Notes under the pieces: model-generated
Seen by the model: only the letters and a program-made list of their open reading frames with translations
Told to the model about the DNA's origin: nothing
Databases searched by the model: none
Source: Lumbricus terrestris
Lineage: Eukaryota > Annelida > Clitellata > Crassiclitellata > Lumbricidae
DNA length: 64,000 nt
NCBI GenBank assembly: GCA_949752735.1
Contig: OX457040.1
Span: 8,707,612-8,771,611, forward strand
Reading direction: 5' to 3'
Shown: positions 23,842 through 32,783 of the stretch, piece after piece
Layout of the letters: each line of letters opens with the position of its first letter
Position numbering within the stretch: position 1 is the stretch's first letter
Made by a program: the position numbers and the translations under genes

Positions 23842-24944
23842 TGTAGCGTATTAAATCGCTATTATCTATCAAACTAACTTATCTAGTGTTAAGTGTTAAT
23901 TCTAAGTAGAAGTTAAGCTCGATAATTTAATTGGCGTGTCTAGATTAATGATTTGGCGTCTAGTGGATTAGTAACTAGGAAACCACGAATCTTGCGTATA
24001 TGAGCGAGGCAGTCATGGTGACGTCAAGCGGTTACTACGGACGCTACGTAAGCGAAAACATTTGCATTGACGCGTAACCAATTAAAAGCATCGAAATGAG
24101 CGTAACGGACAGAATTGAATGGAAACAGCCACGTCATTGAAATTCGACATAAACGGTTGATTCCTTACATGAACATTGAGAAAGATGGTTGTCCAGTTGT
24201 GGCTGGCAATTCATTTGAAGTTTATTCAATGGTGAGGATGATGATTATGCTCGTATCTGATCGTAAAACAGTACGAGGCATTCGTGTGAGAGTAGAGGCG
24301 ATTTAGAAGTTCAAAGTTGCGAATTCTAACGTCCGTGAAGTCTACATTGTGATTGGGACGGTTGGTGAGACGATTTTTCGTGTGTAGAGAAACGATTTTG
24401 GGCTCGTTGTCTCTGGTTGACATTTCAAGGTCATTTTCAATTGGGAAGGAAATTCTCATTGACTGGAGTATGATAATTTGATGCTACGGAAGTATTGAAT
24501 ATTGTCTTGTCTGGTATTCGATCTGGATTCCACAGCTTGGCAGTATCTCATTATCCTCTTCAAATATAGCACTGGGTTGCTTATTTTCATACAGCGAATC
24601 TACAGAGAATCTGCAGAACTATTTCTTCAAATATAGCACTGGGTTGCTTATCTTCATACAGCGAATCTACAGAGAATCTGCAGAACTATTTCAAGGCCGT
24701 TTTACACTACAGAAACGATATCGATCAAATATCTCAACTGTGGAACACAGATAAGCAATAAGTTAATTATAATTAATGATACGCCAAATAAGTAAATAGG
24801 AACACTGCATAATTGTATTGTTTATTTAACAGTTTCTGATTATATTATACATTTATAAAGAATTGGTTTTCTCTTTGAACAGATCATTTAAATGCAGTAC
24901 ATTTTCAATACCTGCTAAAATAAGCTTAAAACGGAAACGTTACA
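23842..24944 (+). repeat. 5' LTR of the Gmr1-like element
   Basis: Begins TGTAGCG and ends GTTACA, an imperfect TG...CA boundary. It holds a 67-base tandem duplication (24558-24624 and 24625-24691) and a CRE-type octamer TGACGTCA at 24019-24026. A 63-codon open frame in the LTR (24115-24306) occurs in both LTRs and is probably chance. Confidence 0.93.
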
Positions 24945-24966
24945 AATGGGTGGCTTGCGTCGGGAT
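24945..24966 (+). other. Candidate primer-binding site
   Basis: The bases after the 5' LTR read AA then TGGGTGGCTTGCGTCGGG. A TGG start is expected where a tRNA CCA end pairs. I cannot assign the tRNA. Confidence 0.4.
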
Positions 24967-25285
24967 AAAATTGACAATATTATTGTTGATTAGATTGAAC
25001 TTTACTGACATTTATATTGAAGAGACAAAGCTAATTAAAATGACGATCTATTTGGAAATTGTTAAGCACAGCGCAACGCCAGCGCCGCGCGTGTATAGAT
25101 TTAAGCATTAGAGTCGGTGCGATAATCCTTATTGCGTAACATACACCAGAGATTGTATCACGATAAGAGGGAGCATTAGTGCGACGCTTAATAATTTTAA
25201 TAATTATTATAAGCGAGTGTGAAATTGTATAGCGCATAGTTGAGCGTTAAATTTATTACTACTTGACAAAAGTGAGTAAGTAAGA

Positions 25286-26254
25286 ATGGCCGTCACAGAC
25301 TGGCAACAGTGGATTGATATGGGACGTTCACTCTCATTGGATGGTGAAGAGCTGAAGGCATTCGTCAGAGACAGACAGAACGAATTTAGACAACAGAGGA
25401 CGAAAGAAAGAGAGATAGCAAAGGCTATTAGAGAGAGTGAGTTGGAATCAGCGCGTGAGGCGGCTAAAATTGCAGAAGCAAAAGCAGCCAGAGAAAATGA
25501 ATTGGAGCTAGCGCGAGAGGCGACTAGATTAGCTGAAGCTAAGGCTAAAAGAGAGGCAGAATCAGCAGTTAGAGAAAAAGAAATAGAAATAGCGAGGATG
25601 GCTGACGCTAGGCTTATACGTGAAGCAGAGATGAACGAGGCGAGGCTTGCAAGAGAAGCGAATGAAGCTTTAGAGCATAAGAGGCTTGAGATTCAAATGA
25701 GACTGAGAGAAATGGAATCGAGAGATGGACGAAACAGAGATGATGGAGATTCTTATATGACGATGAGTGACAACCACCAAGTAAACCAAAGTCATAAGGG
25801 AATGAAGAATATTAAATTCCCGATATTTAACGAGGCAAAGGACTGTCTCGATGCGTATCTTCTTAGATTTGAGCGTACGTGTACGACATACGAGATACCG
25901 AGAGATGTATGGTCGCTGATGCTAGCGCGACATCTAGAATCAAAAGCATTAGAAGTGTACCAGCGTTTGTCGGCTGAAGAAACACAAGACTACGATTGTT
26001 TAAAGAAGCATCTCCTGAAAAGATTCCAATTAACAGAAGGAGGGTATCGTAACAAGTTTAAGACTAGCAAGATGGAACAAGGAGAGACTCCTTCAAATTT
26101 CATTTACAGATTACAACGATATTTGCAGCAATGGTTGCTACAAGCTGGATTTGAGCAGACCTACGAAGGAATTGAGGATCTACTGCTAAAAGATCAATTT
26201 TTCCTCACTTGCAGTAACGAGTTGAGGATGTTCATTAAAGAGAAAGGAAAATGA
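25286..26254 (+). CDS. Gag (coiled coil plus SCAN-like capsid) of the Gmr1-like element
   Basis: A 322-residue open frame from ATG. Residues ~1-35 are a short folded-looking head (WQQWIDMGRSLSLDGEEL). Residues ~40-150 are a long, highly charged Glu/Ala/Arg-rich coiled coil. Residues ~165-322 are capsid: FPIFNEAKDCLDAYLLRFER, then FKTSKMEQGETPSNFIYRL, QQWL, EDLLLKDQFF and ELRMFIKEK. The last part matches the layout of SCAN domains, which derive from Gmr1-like capsids. The frame ends at TGA in AATGAG, and the matching sequence carries on in the next frame (MSLKDTLTCAESYIEAHGY), so the capsid itself is split across two frames. This may be programmed or a damaged site. Confidence 0.8.
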   Translation: MAVTDWQQWIDMGRSLSLDGEELKAFVRDRQNEFRQQRTKEREIAKAIRESELESAREAAKIAEAKAARENELELAREATRLAEAKAKREAESAVREKEIEIARMADARLIREAEMNEARLAREANEALEHKRLEIQMRLREMESRDGRNRDDGDSYMTMSDNHQVNQSHKGMKNIKFPIFNEAKDCLDAYLLRFERTCTTYEIPRDVWSLMLARHLESKALEVYQRLSAEETQDYDCLKKHLLKRFQLTEGGYRNKFKTSKMEQGETPSNFIYRLQRYLQQWLLQAGFEQTYEGIEDLLLKDQFFLTCSNELRMFIKEKGK

Positions 26255-28329
26255 GCTTAAAAGACACATTGACGTGTGCAGAATCTTACATCGAAGCTCA
26301 TGGGTACAGATATGCAGAGAATTCTGTAAAACCTCAAGGGAGATTCAATAATGACAGAGGTAATGGAAAGCCATTTGAAGAGAAATCGAGAGAGAAATTC
26401 CAAGGAAACATGAACAGAGGAAGAGTCGAAACGCGACAGAACAAAGAGACAAATCACAGTGGAAATGTGAATAGAGGATTTAGTAGAGATAGAGAGCAGG
26501 CAGCGGAACACAAGATAACTTGTTTTGCATGTGGTAAGGTGGGTCATAAAGCATTTGATTGTGTGCATAAAGCCAAAGGGTTTGTTAAACACACAGCTGC
26601 AGCCGTACAGATTTACGAGAATAGGGCGTACAGGGCTGTACAGACGAATGAAAATACGAAATCGAATGAAATTGACAGAACAGTAGAACGCCAGGATAGG
26701 AAAGTTAAAGAAGAAGTACCGAAACACATGGCAGCAAGTACGGTAGTTACGGAACGGAAAGATGGTTGCATTGATATTGAAAGTATAGACGAATGTCAAG
26801 CGAAGGTCAATGGCGTAGACGCCAATTGTCTTTACGATTCTGGAGCGAGTACATGTATCGTGAGGAGATCGCTAATCAAGGATAGTGATTTGACTGGGAA
26901 GGAAACGCACTGCATCCTAGTTGATGGGAGCTTAAGGTGTTTTCCTACAGCCAATGTAAACATTGAGAGCGAGTATTTTACTGGTGAAGTTGAGGCAATG
27001 GTTATGGATGAACCAGTAAAGCCGATAATTATTGGACGCGTGAGAGGGTTGAAATATACCGTAACGAATGAGAACACGGATGAAAATGTGATTAATTGTG
27101 ACAAAGGAGAGAAAGTGGATGGGACGATTATGAGTGAGAAACAAGAAAAAGTTGAGTATAAAGGAATACTCAAGGGAATTGTGAATGCTAATTCACGTTG
27201 GCAAGATGCCAAGAAGAAAGTAAGATTCGAGAGTGATGAAATGAGCACGGAATATGATGACGTAATAGAGAAAGTTGGAAGTGATGACGTCATGAACAGT
27301 GACGCACATCAAACGACAGCAGCGATAGAAACGAGAGCTGAGTCGAAGAAGGTGGTGAAATATAAACCACTCAAGGTCACAGAAATGCCCGACCTAAATA
27401 TAACCACAAAAGAAATAAAGGAATTACAGAAGACAGATGAGACATTGAAGAGTTACTGGGATAAAGCATCTGAAAGGAATGGTGATGAGAAGAGAACGGA
27501 CGAAGTTCTCGATGTAAAGGAAAATGGCCTGTTGGATAGGCCAAAGGTGAGAAAGTGTTACAAAGGTGAAACGATGAAGTTGGTAGAGACGCCGGATAGA
27601 TATGTGGTCACAGGTGATAAATGTGAATCACGTGACGTTAATGAGAATAAGAAGAGATGTAGAAGACAGCAAGTGGATTGGAGGAATAATGTGAATAATT
27701 ACAGGAGATATGAGATCCAGTCTAAGAGACAAGATGGATGGATGTATAGAAGAGATACATATGATAAAGAAGCGAATAGAAGAGGTGTAAGTTGGAACGA
27801 GAGATATGTGAACAGTGATAATAGGAGAAATTATAGACAAAGGTCTAGAGAGTTCAACAGGAACAGTGGAGTAGACAATAGTAGGTCTGATAAATCAAAT
27901 TGGAGATGCAGAGACAATAGTGATAGTGTTGAAACTATGGGAAGGTATTGTGGAAATAAACCATACTGTAGAAGAACATATGGTAAAGAATCTGTGAGTA
28001 AGCAGAGAGAAACAAGCGGAGTATACTATGATGAGAATGGATGGAGAAGAAGAACATGGAATGACAAGAAGAGGTCATATCCTAAGGATTTGATAAATGG
28101 AAGAAAGAATAATAATGACTATGGTAGAGAGACCGAGTCATCGGAAGGAATAAAAAGGAAGTCTTATAAGGATTTAAGTAAATACAGTTGGGAAGAGAAT
28201 AATCCTAGAGAATCAGAAATGAGAAATGGTAAAACGTTGAACTTATATAAAGGTAGTACATTAAACTCAAGTGTGGACCAAATGAGTGGTCAAGGCAAGA
28301 GGAAGAAAGTCATAGATGAAAGTTGGTAG
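26251..28329 (+). CDS. Second frame: zinc knuckle, protease motif, integrase-like start, Arg/Asn-rich tail
   Basis: A 692-residue frame in the -1 register to Gag, its ATG overlapping the Gag stop (ATGA). The first ~20 residues complete the capsid. A CCHC zinc knuckle CFACGKVGHKAFDC lies near residue 90. A retropepsin-type active site, CLYDSGASTCIV (DSG where DTG is common), lies near residue 190. Near residue 375-420 is LNITTKEIKELQKTDETLKSYW followed by KENGLLDR, which resembles the stretch before and into an integrase zinc-binding domain. No HHCC finger or D,D,E core follows; instead come ~230 residues rich in Arg, Asn, Tyr and Asp. The tail may be a real extension or the product of an internal deletion. 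Confidence 0.72.
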   Translation: MSLKDTLTCAESYIEAHGYRYAENSVKPQGRFNNDRGNGKPFEEKSREKFQGNMNRGRVETRQNKETNHSGNVNRGFSRDREQAAEHKITCFACGKVGHKAFDCVHKAKGFVKHTAAAVQIYENRAYRAVQTNENTKSNEIDRTVERQDRKVKEEVPKHMAASTVVTERKDGCIDIESIDECQAKVNGVDANCLYDSGASTCIVRRSLIKDSDLTGKETHCILVDGSLRCFPTANVNIESEYFTGEVEAMVMDEPVKPIIIGRVRGLKYTVTNENTDENVINCDKGEKVDGTIMSEKQEKVEYKGILKGIVNANSRWQDAKKKVRFESDEMSTEYDDVIEKVGSDDVMNSDAHQTTAAIETRAESKKVVKYKPLKVTEMPDLNITTKEIKELQKTDETLKSYWDKASERNGDEKRTDEVLDVKENGLLDRPKVRKCYKGETMKLVETPDRYVVTGDKCESRDVNENKKRCRRQQVDWRNNVNNYRRYEIQSKRQDGWMYRRDTYDKEANRRGVSWNERYVNSDNRRNYRQRSREFNRNSGVDNSRSDKSNWRCRDNSDSVETMGRYCGNKPYCRRTYGKESVSKQRETSGVYYDENGWRRRTWNDKKRSYPKDLINGRKNNNDYGRETESSEGIKRKSYKDLSKYSWEENNPRESEMRNGKTLNLYKGSTLNSSVDQMSGQGKRKKVIDESW

Positions 28330-28710
28330 GTGAATCCATGGATGGGATAGTTAGTTAAGACAGTTGTAACTAAAATACAATACAAGTTTAAGTTGAGTTG
28401 AATTGTTCAGTTAAGTAGTTATGAAGTTTGAGAATAGTTCATTAAGTAGACTGAAGAGTCAAGTAGTGTAGTAGTGTAAGGTTTATAAATAGATGATTAG
28501 TTAAGAAATGAAGTAAAAAGGAAACTAGTTAAGAAGTAGTATTTGAGTGGACTTCTTGATGAGACGTTCAAGTAAATAGAAGTTAATTTGATGGAAGGAG
28601 ATGAGAGTAAATCATCACTTGGAAATACAAATTAAGTAGATGAGTGTTATTTTGTGAGAGTAAGTGCAAAATGATAAAGTGTTTTAGGTTGAGAAATTAG
28701 GAATAATAAA

Positions 28711-29619
28711 AAGACAATTTTTTTTTTATTACCATTTGGATTGGTAAACAGTGCTTCAAGCTACAATAGACTTATAAGGAAGATTTTGCATGGAACCGAG
28801 AATCTGGAGAGTTATGTTGACGACATACTAGCTCATACAGAAGGATGGACTAAACATATGAAGATTTTACGAGAATTTTTTCAAAGAGTGAGAGATGCTC
28901 ACCTGACTTTGAAACCAAAGAAATGTTCATTAGGCTATGGACGTATAGATTTCTTGGGTCATACGTTAAACAACGACGACATTAGTCCTAAAGGAGAATC
29001 GATAGATAAGATTGTGGAGATGCCACAACCGAAAACGAAGAAACAAATAAGAAGCTTTTTGGGAGCAATAAACTATTACAGAAAATTTATTCCTCATTGT
29101 GCTGAACTGATGGCACCATTAAGTGACTTAACAAAGAAGTCAGCAGCTAATAATGTTGATTGGAACGAGGAATTAGAAGAGAGTTTTAGTAAGCTGAAAG
29201 CAGCACTTGCTAAAACACCGATTCTAAAGTTACCAAACTTGGAGAAGGAATTCGTGATTCAAACTGATGCTTCGGGAAGAGGAATAGGTTGTGTCCTGAT
29301 ACAGCAGTATGAAGGAGTAAACCACCCGATTGCATATGCGAGTAGAAAACTATTGGAAAGAGAGACGAGATATTCAGTTGAGGAGAGAGAATGTCTAGCG
29401 ATAATGTGGGGAATTAGTCGGTTTGACAGGTACTTGTGTGGAAAGCAGTTTGTGATTGAGACAGACCACTGCGGACTACAGTACATGAAGGAAGGGAGAA
29501 TGAGAAATGCGAGAGTCATGAGGTGGAGTCTAGCACTTCAAAATTATTGCTTTACGATACGATATATCAAGGGGAGCAATAATGTTATGTCTGATTATTT
29601 GAGTAGAGGAATTACATAG
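28711..29619 (+). CDS. Partial reverse transcriptase (palm/thumb) and RNase H of the Gmr1-like element
   Basis: The open frame begins in a T-rich stretch and enters RT in the middle, at LPFGLVNSASSYNRL. It then shows the catalytic YVDD, the thumb motifs LTLKPKKCSLG and FLGHTL, and connection-type sequence (IRSFLGAINYYRKFI). RNase H follows with TDASGRGIGCVL, YSVEERECLAI and ETDHCGLQYM. The fingers and the first catalytic aspartate motif of RT are absent. No integrase follows; RNase H ends at 29619. Any start codon is unclear because upstream coding sequence is missing. The region 28330-28710 is A- and G-rich with frequent stops and no recognisable domain. Confidence 0.8.
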   Translation, partial: KTIFFLLPFGLVNSASSYNRLIRKILHGTENLESYVDDILAHTEGWTKHMKILREFFQRVRDAHLTLKPKKCSLGYGRIDFLGHTLNNDDISPKGESIDKIVEMPQPKTKKQIRSFLGAINYYRKFIPHCAELMAPLSDLTKKSAANNVDWNEELEESFSKLKAALAKTPILKLPNLEKEFVIQTDASGRGIGCVLIQQYEGVNHPIAYASRKLLERETRYSVEERECLAIMWGISRFDRYLCGKQFVIETDHCGLQYMKEGRMRNARVMRWSLALQNYCFTIRYIKGSNNVMSDYLSRGIT

Positions 29620-29769
29620 TACTTAAATATATCAGTAATGTATTATAATAATGTAGATAAGAAGAAGTTCAGTAATGTTGTATTGTTGTGTAAGATAGAA
29701 TATGGAAGTTCATAGAAATTTAGTTGATAGATAATTAGGTGAGATTGTAAAGCCTGATTACAGACTTTT

Positions 29770-29779
29770 GAAGGAGGGG
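29770..29779 (+). other. Polypurine tract of the Gmr1-like element
   Basis: GAAGGAGGGG, four bases before the 3' LTR, the usual place for the plus-strand primer of an LTR element. Confidence 0.7.
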
Positions 29780-29783
29780 TATT

Positions 29784-30886
29784 TGTAGCGTATTAAATCG
29801 CTATTATCTATCAAACTAACTTATCTAGTGTTAAGTGTTAATTCTAAGTAGGAGTTAAGCTCGATAATTTAATTGGCGTGTCTAGATTAATGATTTGGCG
29901 TCTAGTGGATTAGTAACTAGGAAACCACGAATCTTGCGTATATGAGCGAGGCAGTCATGGTGACGTCAAGCGGTTACTACGGACGCTACGTAAGCGAAAA
30001 CATTTGCATTGACGCGTAACCAATTAAAAGCATCGAAATGAGCGTAACGGACAGAATTGAATGGAAACAGCCACGTCATTGAAATTCGACATAAACGGTT
30101 GATTCCTTACATGAACATTGAGAAAGATGGTTGTCCAGTTGTGGCTGGCAATTCATTTGAAGTTTATTCAATGGTGAGGATGATGATTATGCCCGTATCT
30201 GATCGTAAAACAGTACGAGGCATTCGTGTGAGAGTAGAGGCGATTTAGAAGTTCAAAGTTGCGAATTCTAACGTCCGTGAAGTCTACATTGTGATTGGGA
30301 CGGTTGGTGAGACGATTTTTCGTGTGTAGAGAAACGATTTTGGGCTCGTTGTCTCTGGTTGACATTTCAAGGTCATTTTCAATTGGGAAGGAAATTCTCA
30401 TTGACTGGAGTATGATAATTTGATGCTACGGAAGTATTGAATATTGTCTTGTCTGGTATTCGATCTGGATTCCACAGCTTGGCAGTATCTCATTATCCTC
30501 TTCAAATATAGCACTGGGTTGCTTATTTTCATACAGCGAATCTACAGAGAATCTGCAGAACTATTTCTTCAAATATAGCACTGGGTTGCTTATCTTCATA
30601 CAGCGAATCTACAGAGAATCTGCAGAACTATTTCAAGGCCGTTTTACACTACAGAAACGATATCGATCAAATATCTCAACTGTGGAACACAGATAAGCAA
30701 TAAGTTAATTATAATTAATGATACGCCAAATAAGTAAATAGGAACACTGCATAATTGTATTGTTTATTTAACAGTTTCTGATTATATTATACATTTATAA
30801 AGAATTGGTTTTCTCTTTGAACAGATCATTTAAATGCAGTACATTTTCAATACCTGCTAAAATAAGCTTAAAACGGAAACGTTACA
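29784..30886 (+). repeat. 3' LTR of the Gmr1-like element
   Basis: Same length as the 5' LTR. By eye I see two differences (A/G in TAAGTAGRAGTT; T/C in ATGCYCGTATC), about 0.2 percent, so insertion was very recent. A purine tract GAAGGAGGGG (29770-29779) lies just before it. Confidence 0.93.
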
Positions 30887-30961
30887 TGCCCGTTCTCATA
30901 AATTATAACTATCTTTTAATTTATTTGAATTTATCGAGCGCTGCAATATGATTAATAAGCA

Positions 30962-31058
30962 CAGAGCCGTAGCGACCGCTCTCGGTACCCTTTAACTGAA
31001 GGGGACCCCTCAAGGAAGGGCCCCCGAAAGTGGCAAAAATGTAAGGTCTAACTATAAT
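30962..31058. mobile_element. Partial hAT-like element, CAGAGGCGTAGC family
   Basis: Starts CAGAGCCGTAGCGACC and follows the 48072-48413 sequence as far as GTGGCAAAAATGTAAGG; the other end is missing. A short 16-base minisatellite (GGACAATTAYCCCC type) follows at about 31075-31145. Confidence 0.6.
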
Positions 31059-31329
31059 AGGAAAGTGACGGGTCTAGGACAATTGCCCCTGGACAATTAC
31101 CACCGGGCAATTATCCCCCTGACAATTACCCCCGGACAATTATGATATTTATGAATATTGGGAGGATAGAGTTGTCTCCATCCCAGCCCACCACAAATTT
31201 GTAGGCGAGGCCCTCTGTCCCCCAAAGTCTCCGCTCATGTTTATAGGTAGCCCACCTGCGGAACAATAACTTACAGGAGTTAACCTCGAAGTTAACGAAG
31301 TTAGGCTAAACCACCCGACTCTGCTACAA

Positions 31330-31640
31330 ACGAAGTGAGGACATCAGGAAGAAGTTCGAAGTGGCATGCGTAACATTACTGACAAGGCACGAGAGACCAG
31401 GCTGAGATGGTATGGACATGTCATGAGGAAGGAGGAGGATAGCTGTGTCAAAAGAATCATGCAAGCCGAGGTAAATATGGTCGACGCAGTCGGGAACAAT
31501 AGAAGAAAAGATGAGAGGACGTGATACAACAAGACCTGAAGCTGCTCAAAATGAAGAAAGAAGACACTGTAAACAGAGACAAGCGAAGGAAAAGGATCCG
31601 AGTGGCTGACCCCTCGCTAAAGGGAATAATTCTAGCCTGA
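31330..31640 (+). mobile_element. Non-LTR element C-terminal fragment
   Basis: Reads, with frameshifts, EDIRKKFEV, then ITDKARETRLRWYGHVMRKEED and VKRIMQAEV. RLRWYGHVMR is a frequent C-terminal motif of non-LTR retrotransposon ORF2 proteins. It is degenerate and has no tail that I can see. Confidence 0.65.
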
Positions 31641-32090
31641 ATTGAAAGAAGAAGTTGAAACAAAATTATTTATGTCAACAGTCTCTCTGTCCCAACTGCT
31701 ATCGATCTCCTCCACGCTCGTTGGAGGAGACGTTTGAGCTGATCAACGTTCCTTGTCTCAGGATCTTTTTAAACGCTGAATGAGAAAATACTCCACAAGT
31801 TCTCAATAGGAGAGAGGTCCAGAGAGTTGGGTGGCCAATCCTTCGGCTATGTGTGACGGGAGGTTGTCGTCTAGCCACTTCGTCGTCGCCTCCAACGAAC
31901 GTGGAGATCGATAGCAGTTGGGACACTTCAGACGATGATCCAGTCTATGCCGGATAGAGTCATTGCTATCATTACGCAGAAAGGAGACACTGTACGCTAA
32001 CAGTCTACGTCGTCTGTATGCCCTATACATAGGAAACAACAGTGTCTTGTCACGCTTGTATATATACACGAGGCTAGGCCAACACATTTC
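31640..32090 (-). pseudogene. Frameshifted Tc1/mariner-type transposase remnant
   Basis: On the minus strand one frame gives EATTKWLDDNLPSHIAE; the next gives WPPNSLDLSPIENLWSIFSF, the DLSPIENLW block of Tc1-type transposases. A frame break lies between the two blocks. No terminal repeats are seen. It lies downstream of G3. Confidence 0.65.
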
Positions 32091-32783
32091 ATTACTGTAG
32101 GCTACGTGTTAATTTGATGAACGCAGTTTTCCCCGCAAAAACTGGTCGTCTTTACATTTTCTTACAAATAATGGCGAAAACGGAACGGATCATAATCAAA
32201 TTTGTACCCGTATCTTTCATTTGACTGATGTATACACTGACAAAATATTATAAAGAAATATGAAGCCGTTACTGAGATAACGCATTTTGAAAACGGTGAA
32301 CGAACTTTCATGTCACCCTATAATTGCATGAAAACAGCGTAAAAATCAAATAAGAAACAAGTTAGTTTTACTTTTTTTAAGTATAGAAATTAGAACAAAA
32401 AGTCTCAACGTAGGCCTACATCTGAAACCGGCTGATTATTTAAGTCCAGTTCTTTAAAATAAAGACAATATCGATTAATACAACGACCATTGTTCTACAA
32501 GATAATTAGGTATATTGTATCAAAGGTATTTATGGCAAATTGTCCAGACAGAATGTGTTGCTTATTCCAACACAGATATTTGAAATAAACTAAGCAATTG
32601 TTACTAAAATGCGATCATCACACGACATAATTATAAAACCATCAAATAGGGCCTACACATCGTCGAAATAGGCCTAGAAACATTATTATTTCAACACAGT
32701 TACCAAAATGCGACCATTGAACGAAATATCAAATCCATCGAATACAAATTGTCCATTTCGCCGCAATTATCTCTTCGAGACAC

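Larger units (their letters stand above)
23842..30886 (+). mobile_element. Young Ty3/gypsy LTR retrotransposon, Gmr1-like, internally deleted
   Basis: The element is bounded by two 1103-base LTRs and by a perfect 5-base target duplication, TGCCC, at 23837-23841 and 30887-30891. Inside, in order: leader, Gag with a SCAN-like capsid C-terminus, a second frame with zinc knuckle, protease motif and the beginning of an integrase-like segment, a 410-base non-coding gap, then the back half of reverse transcriptase plus RNase H, ending about 165 bases before the 3' LTR. RNase H directly before the 3' LTR, and an integrase-like start before RT, fit the Gmr1-like order (integrase upstream of RT). The RT fingers and the integrase core are missing, so this copy cannot be autonomous. 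It sits in the spacer downstream of G3 and splits the conserved flank. Confidence 0.88.

Noticed and set aside
23649..23846. Plus-strand 65-residue frame just before the 5' LTR
   Set aside because: It lies in the G3 downstream block that is non-coding in the sister units, and it runs into the LTR.
24115..24306. 63-residue frame in both LTRs
   Set aside because: Its presence twice follows from LTR identity; no domain, and LTRs are not expected to code in this element type.
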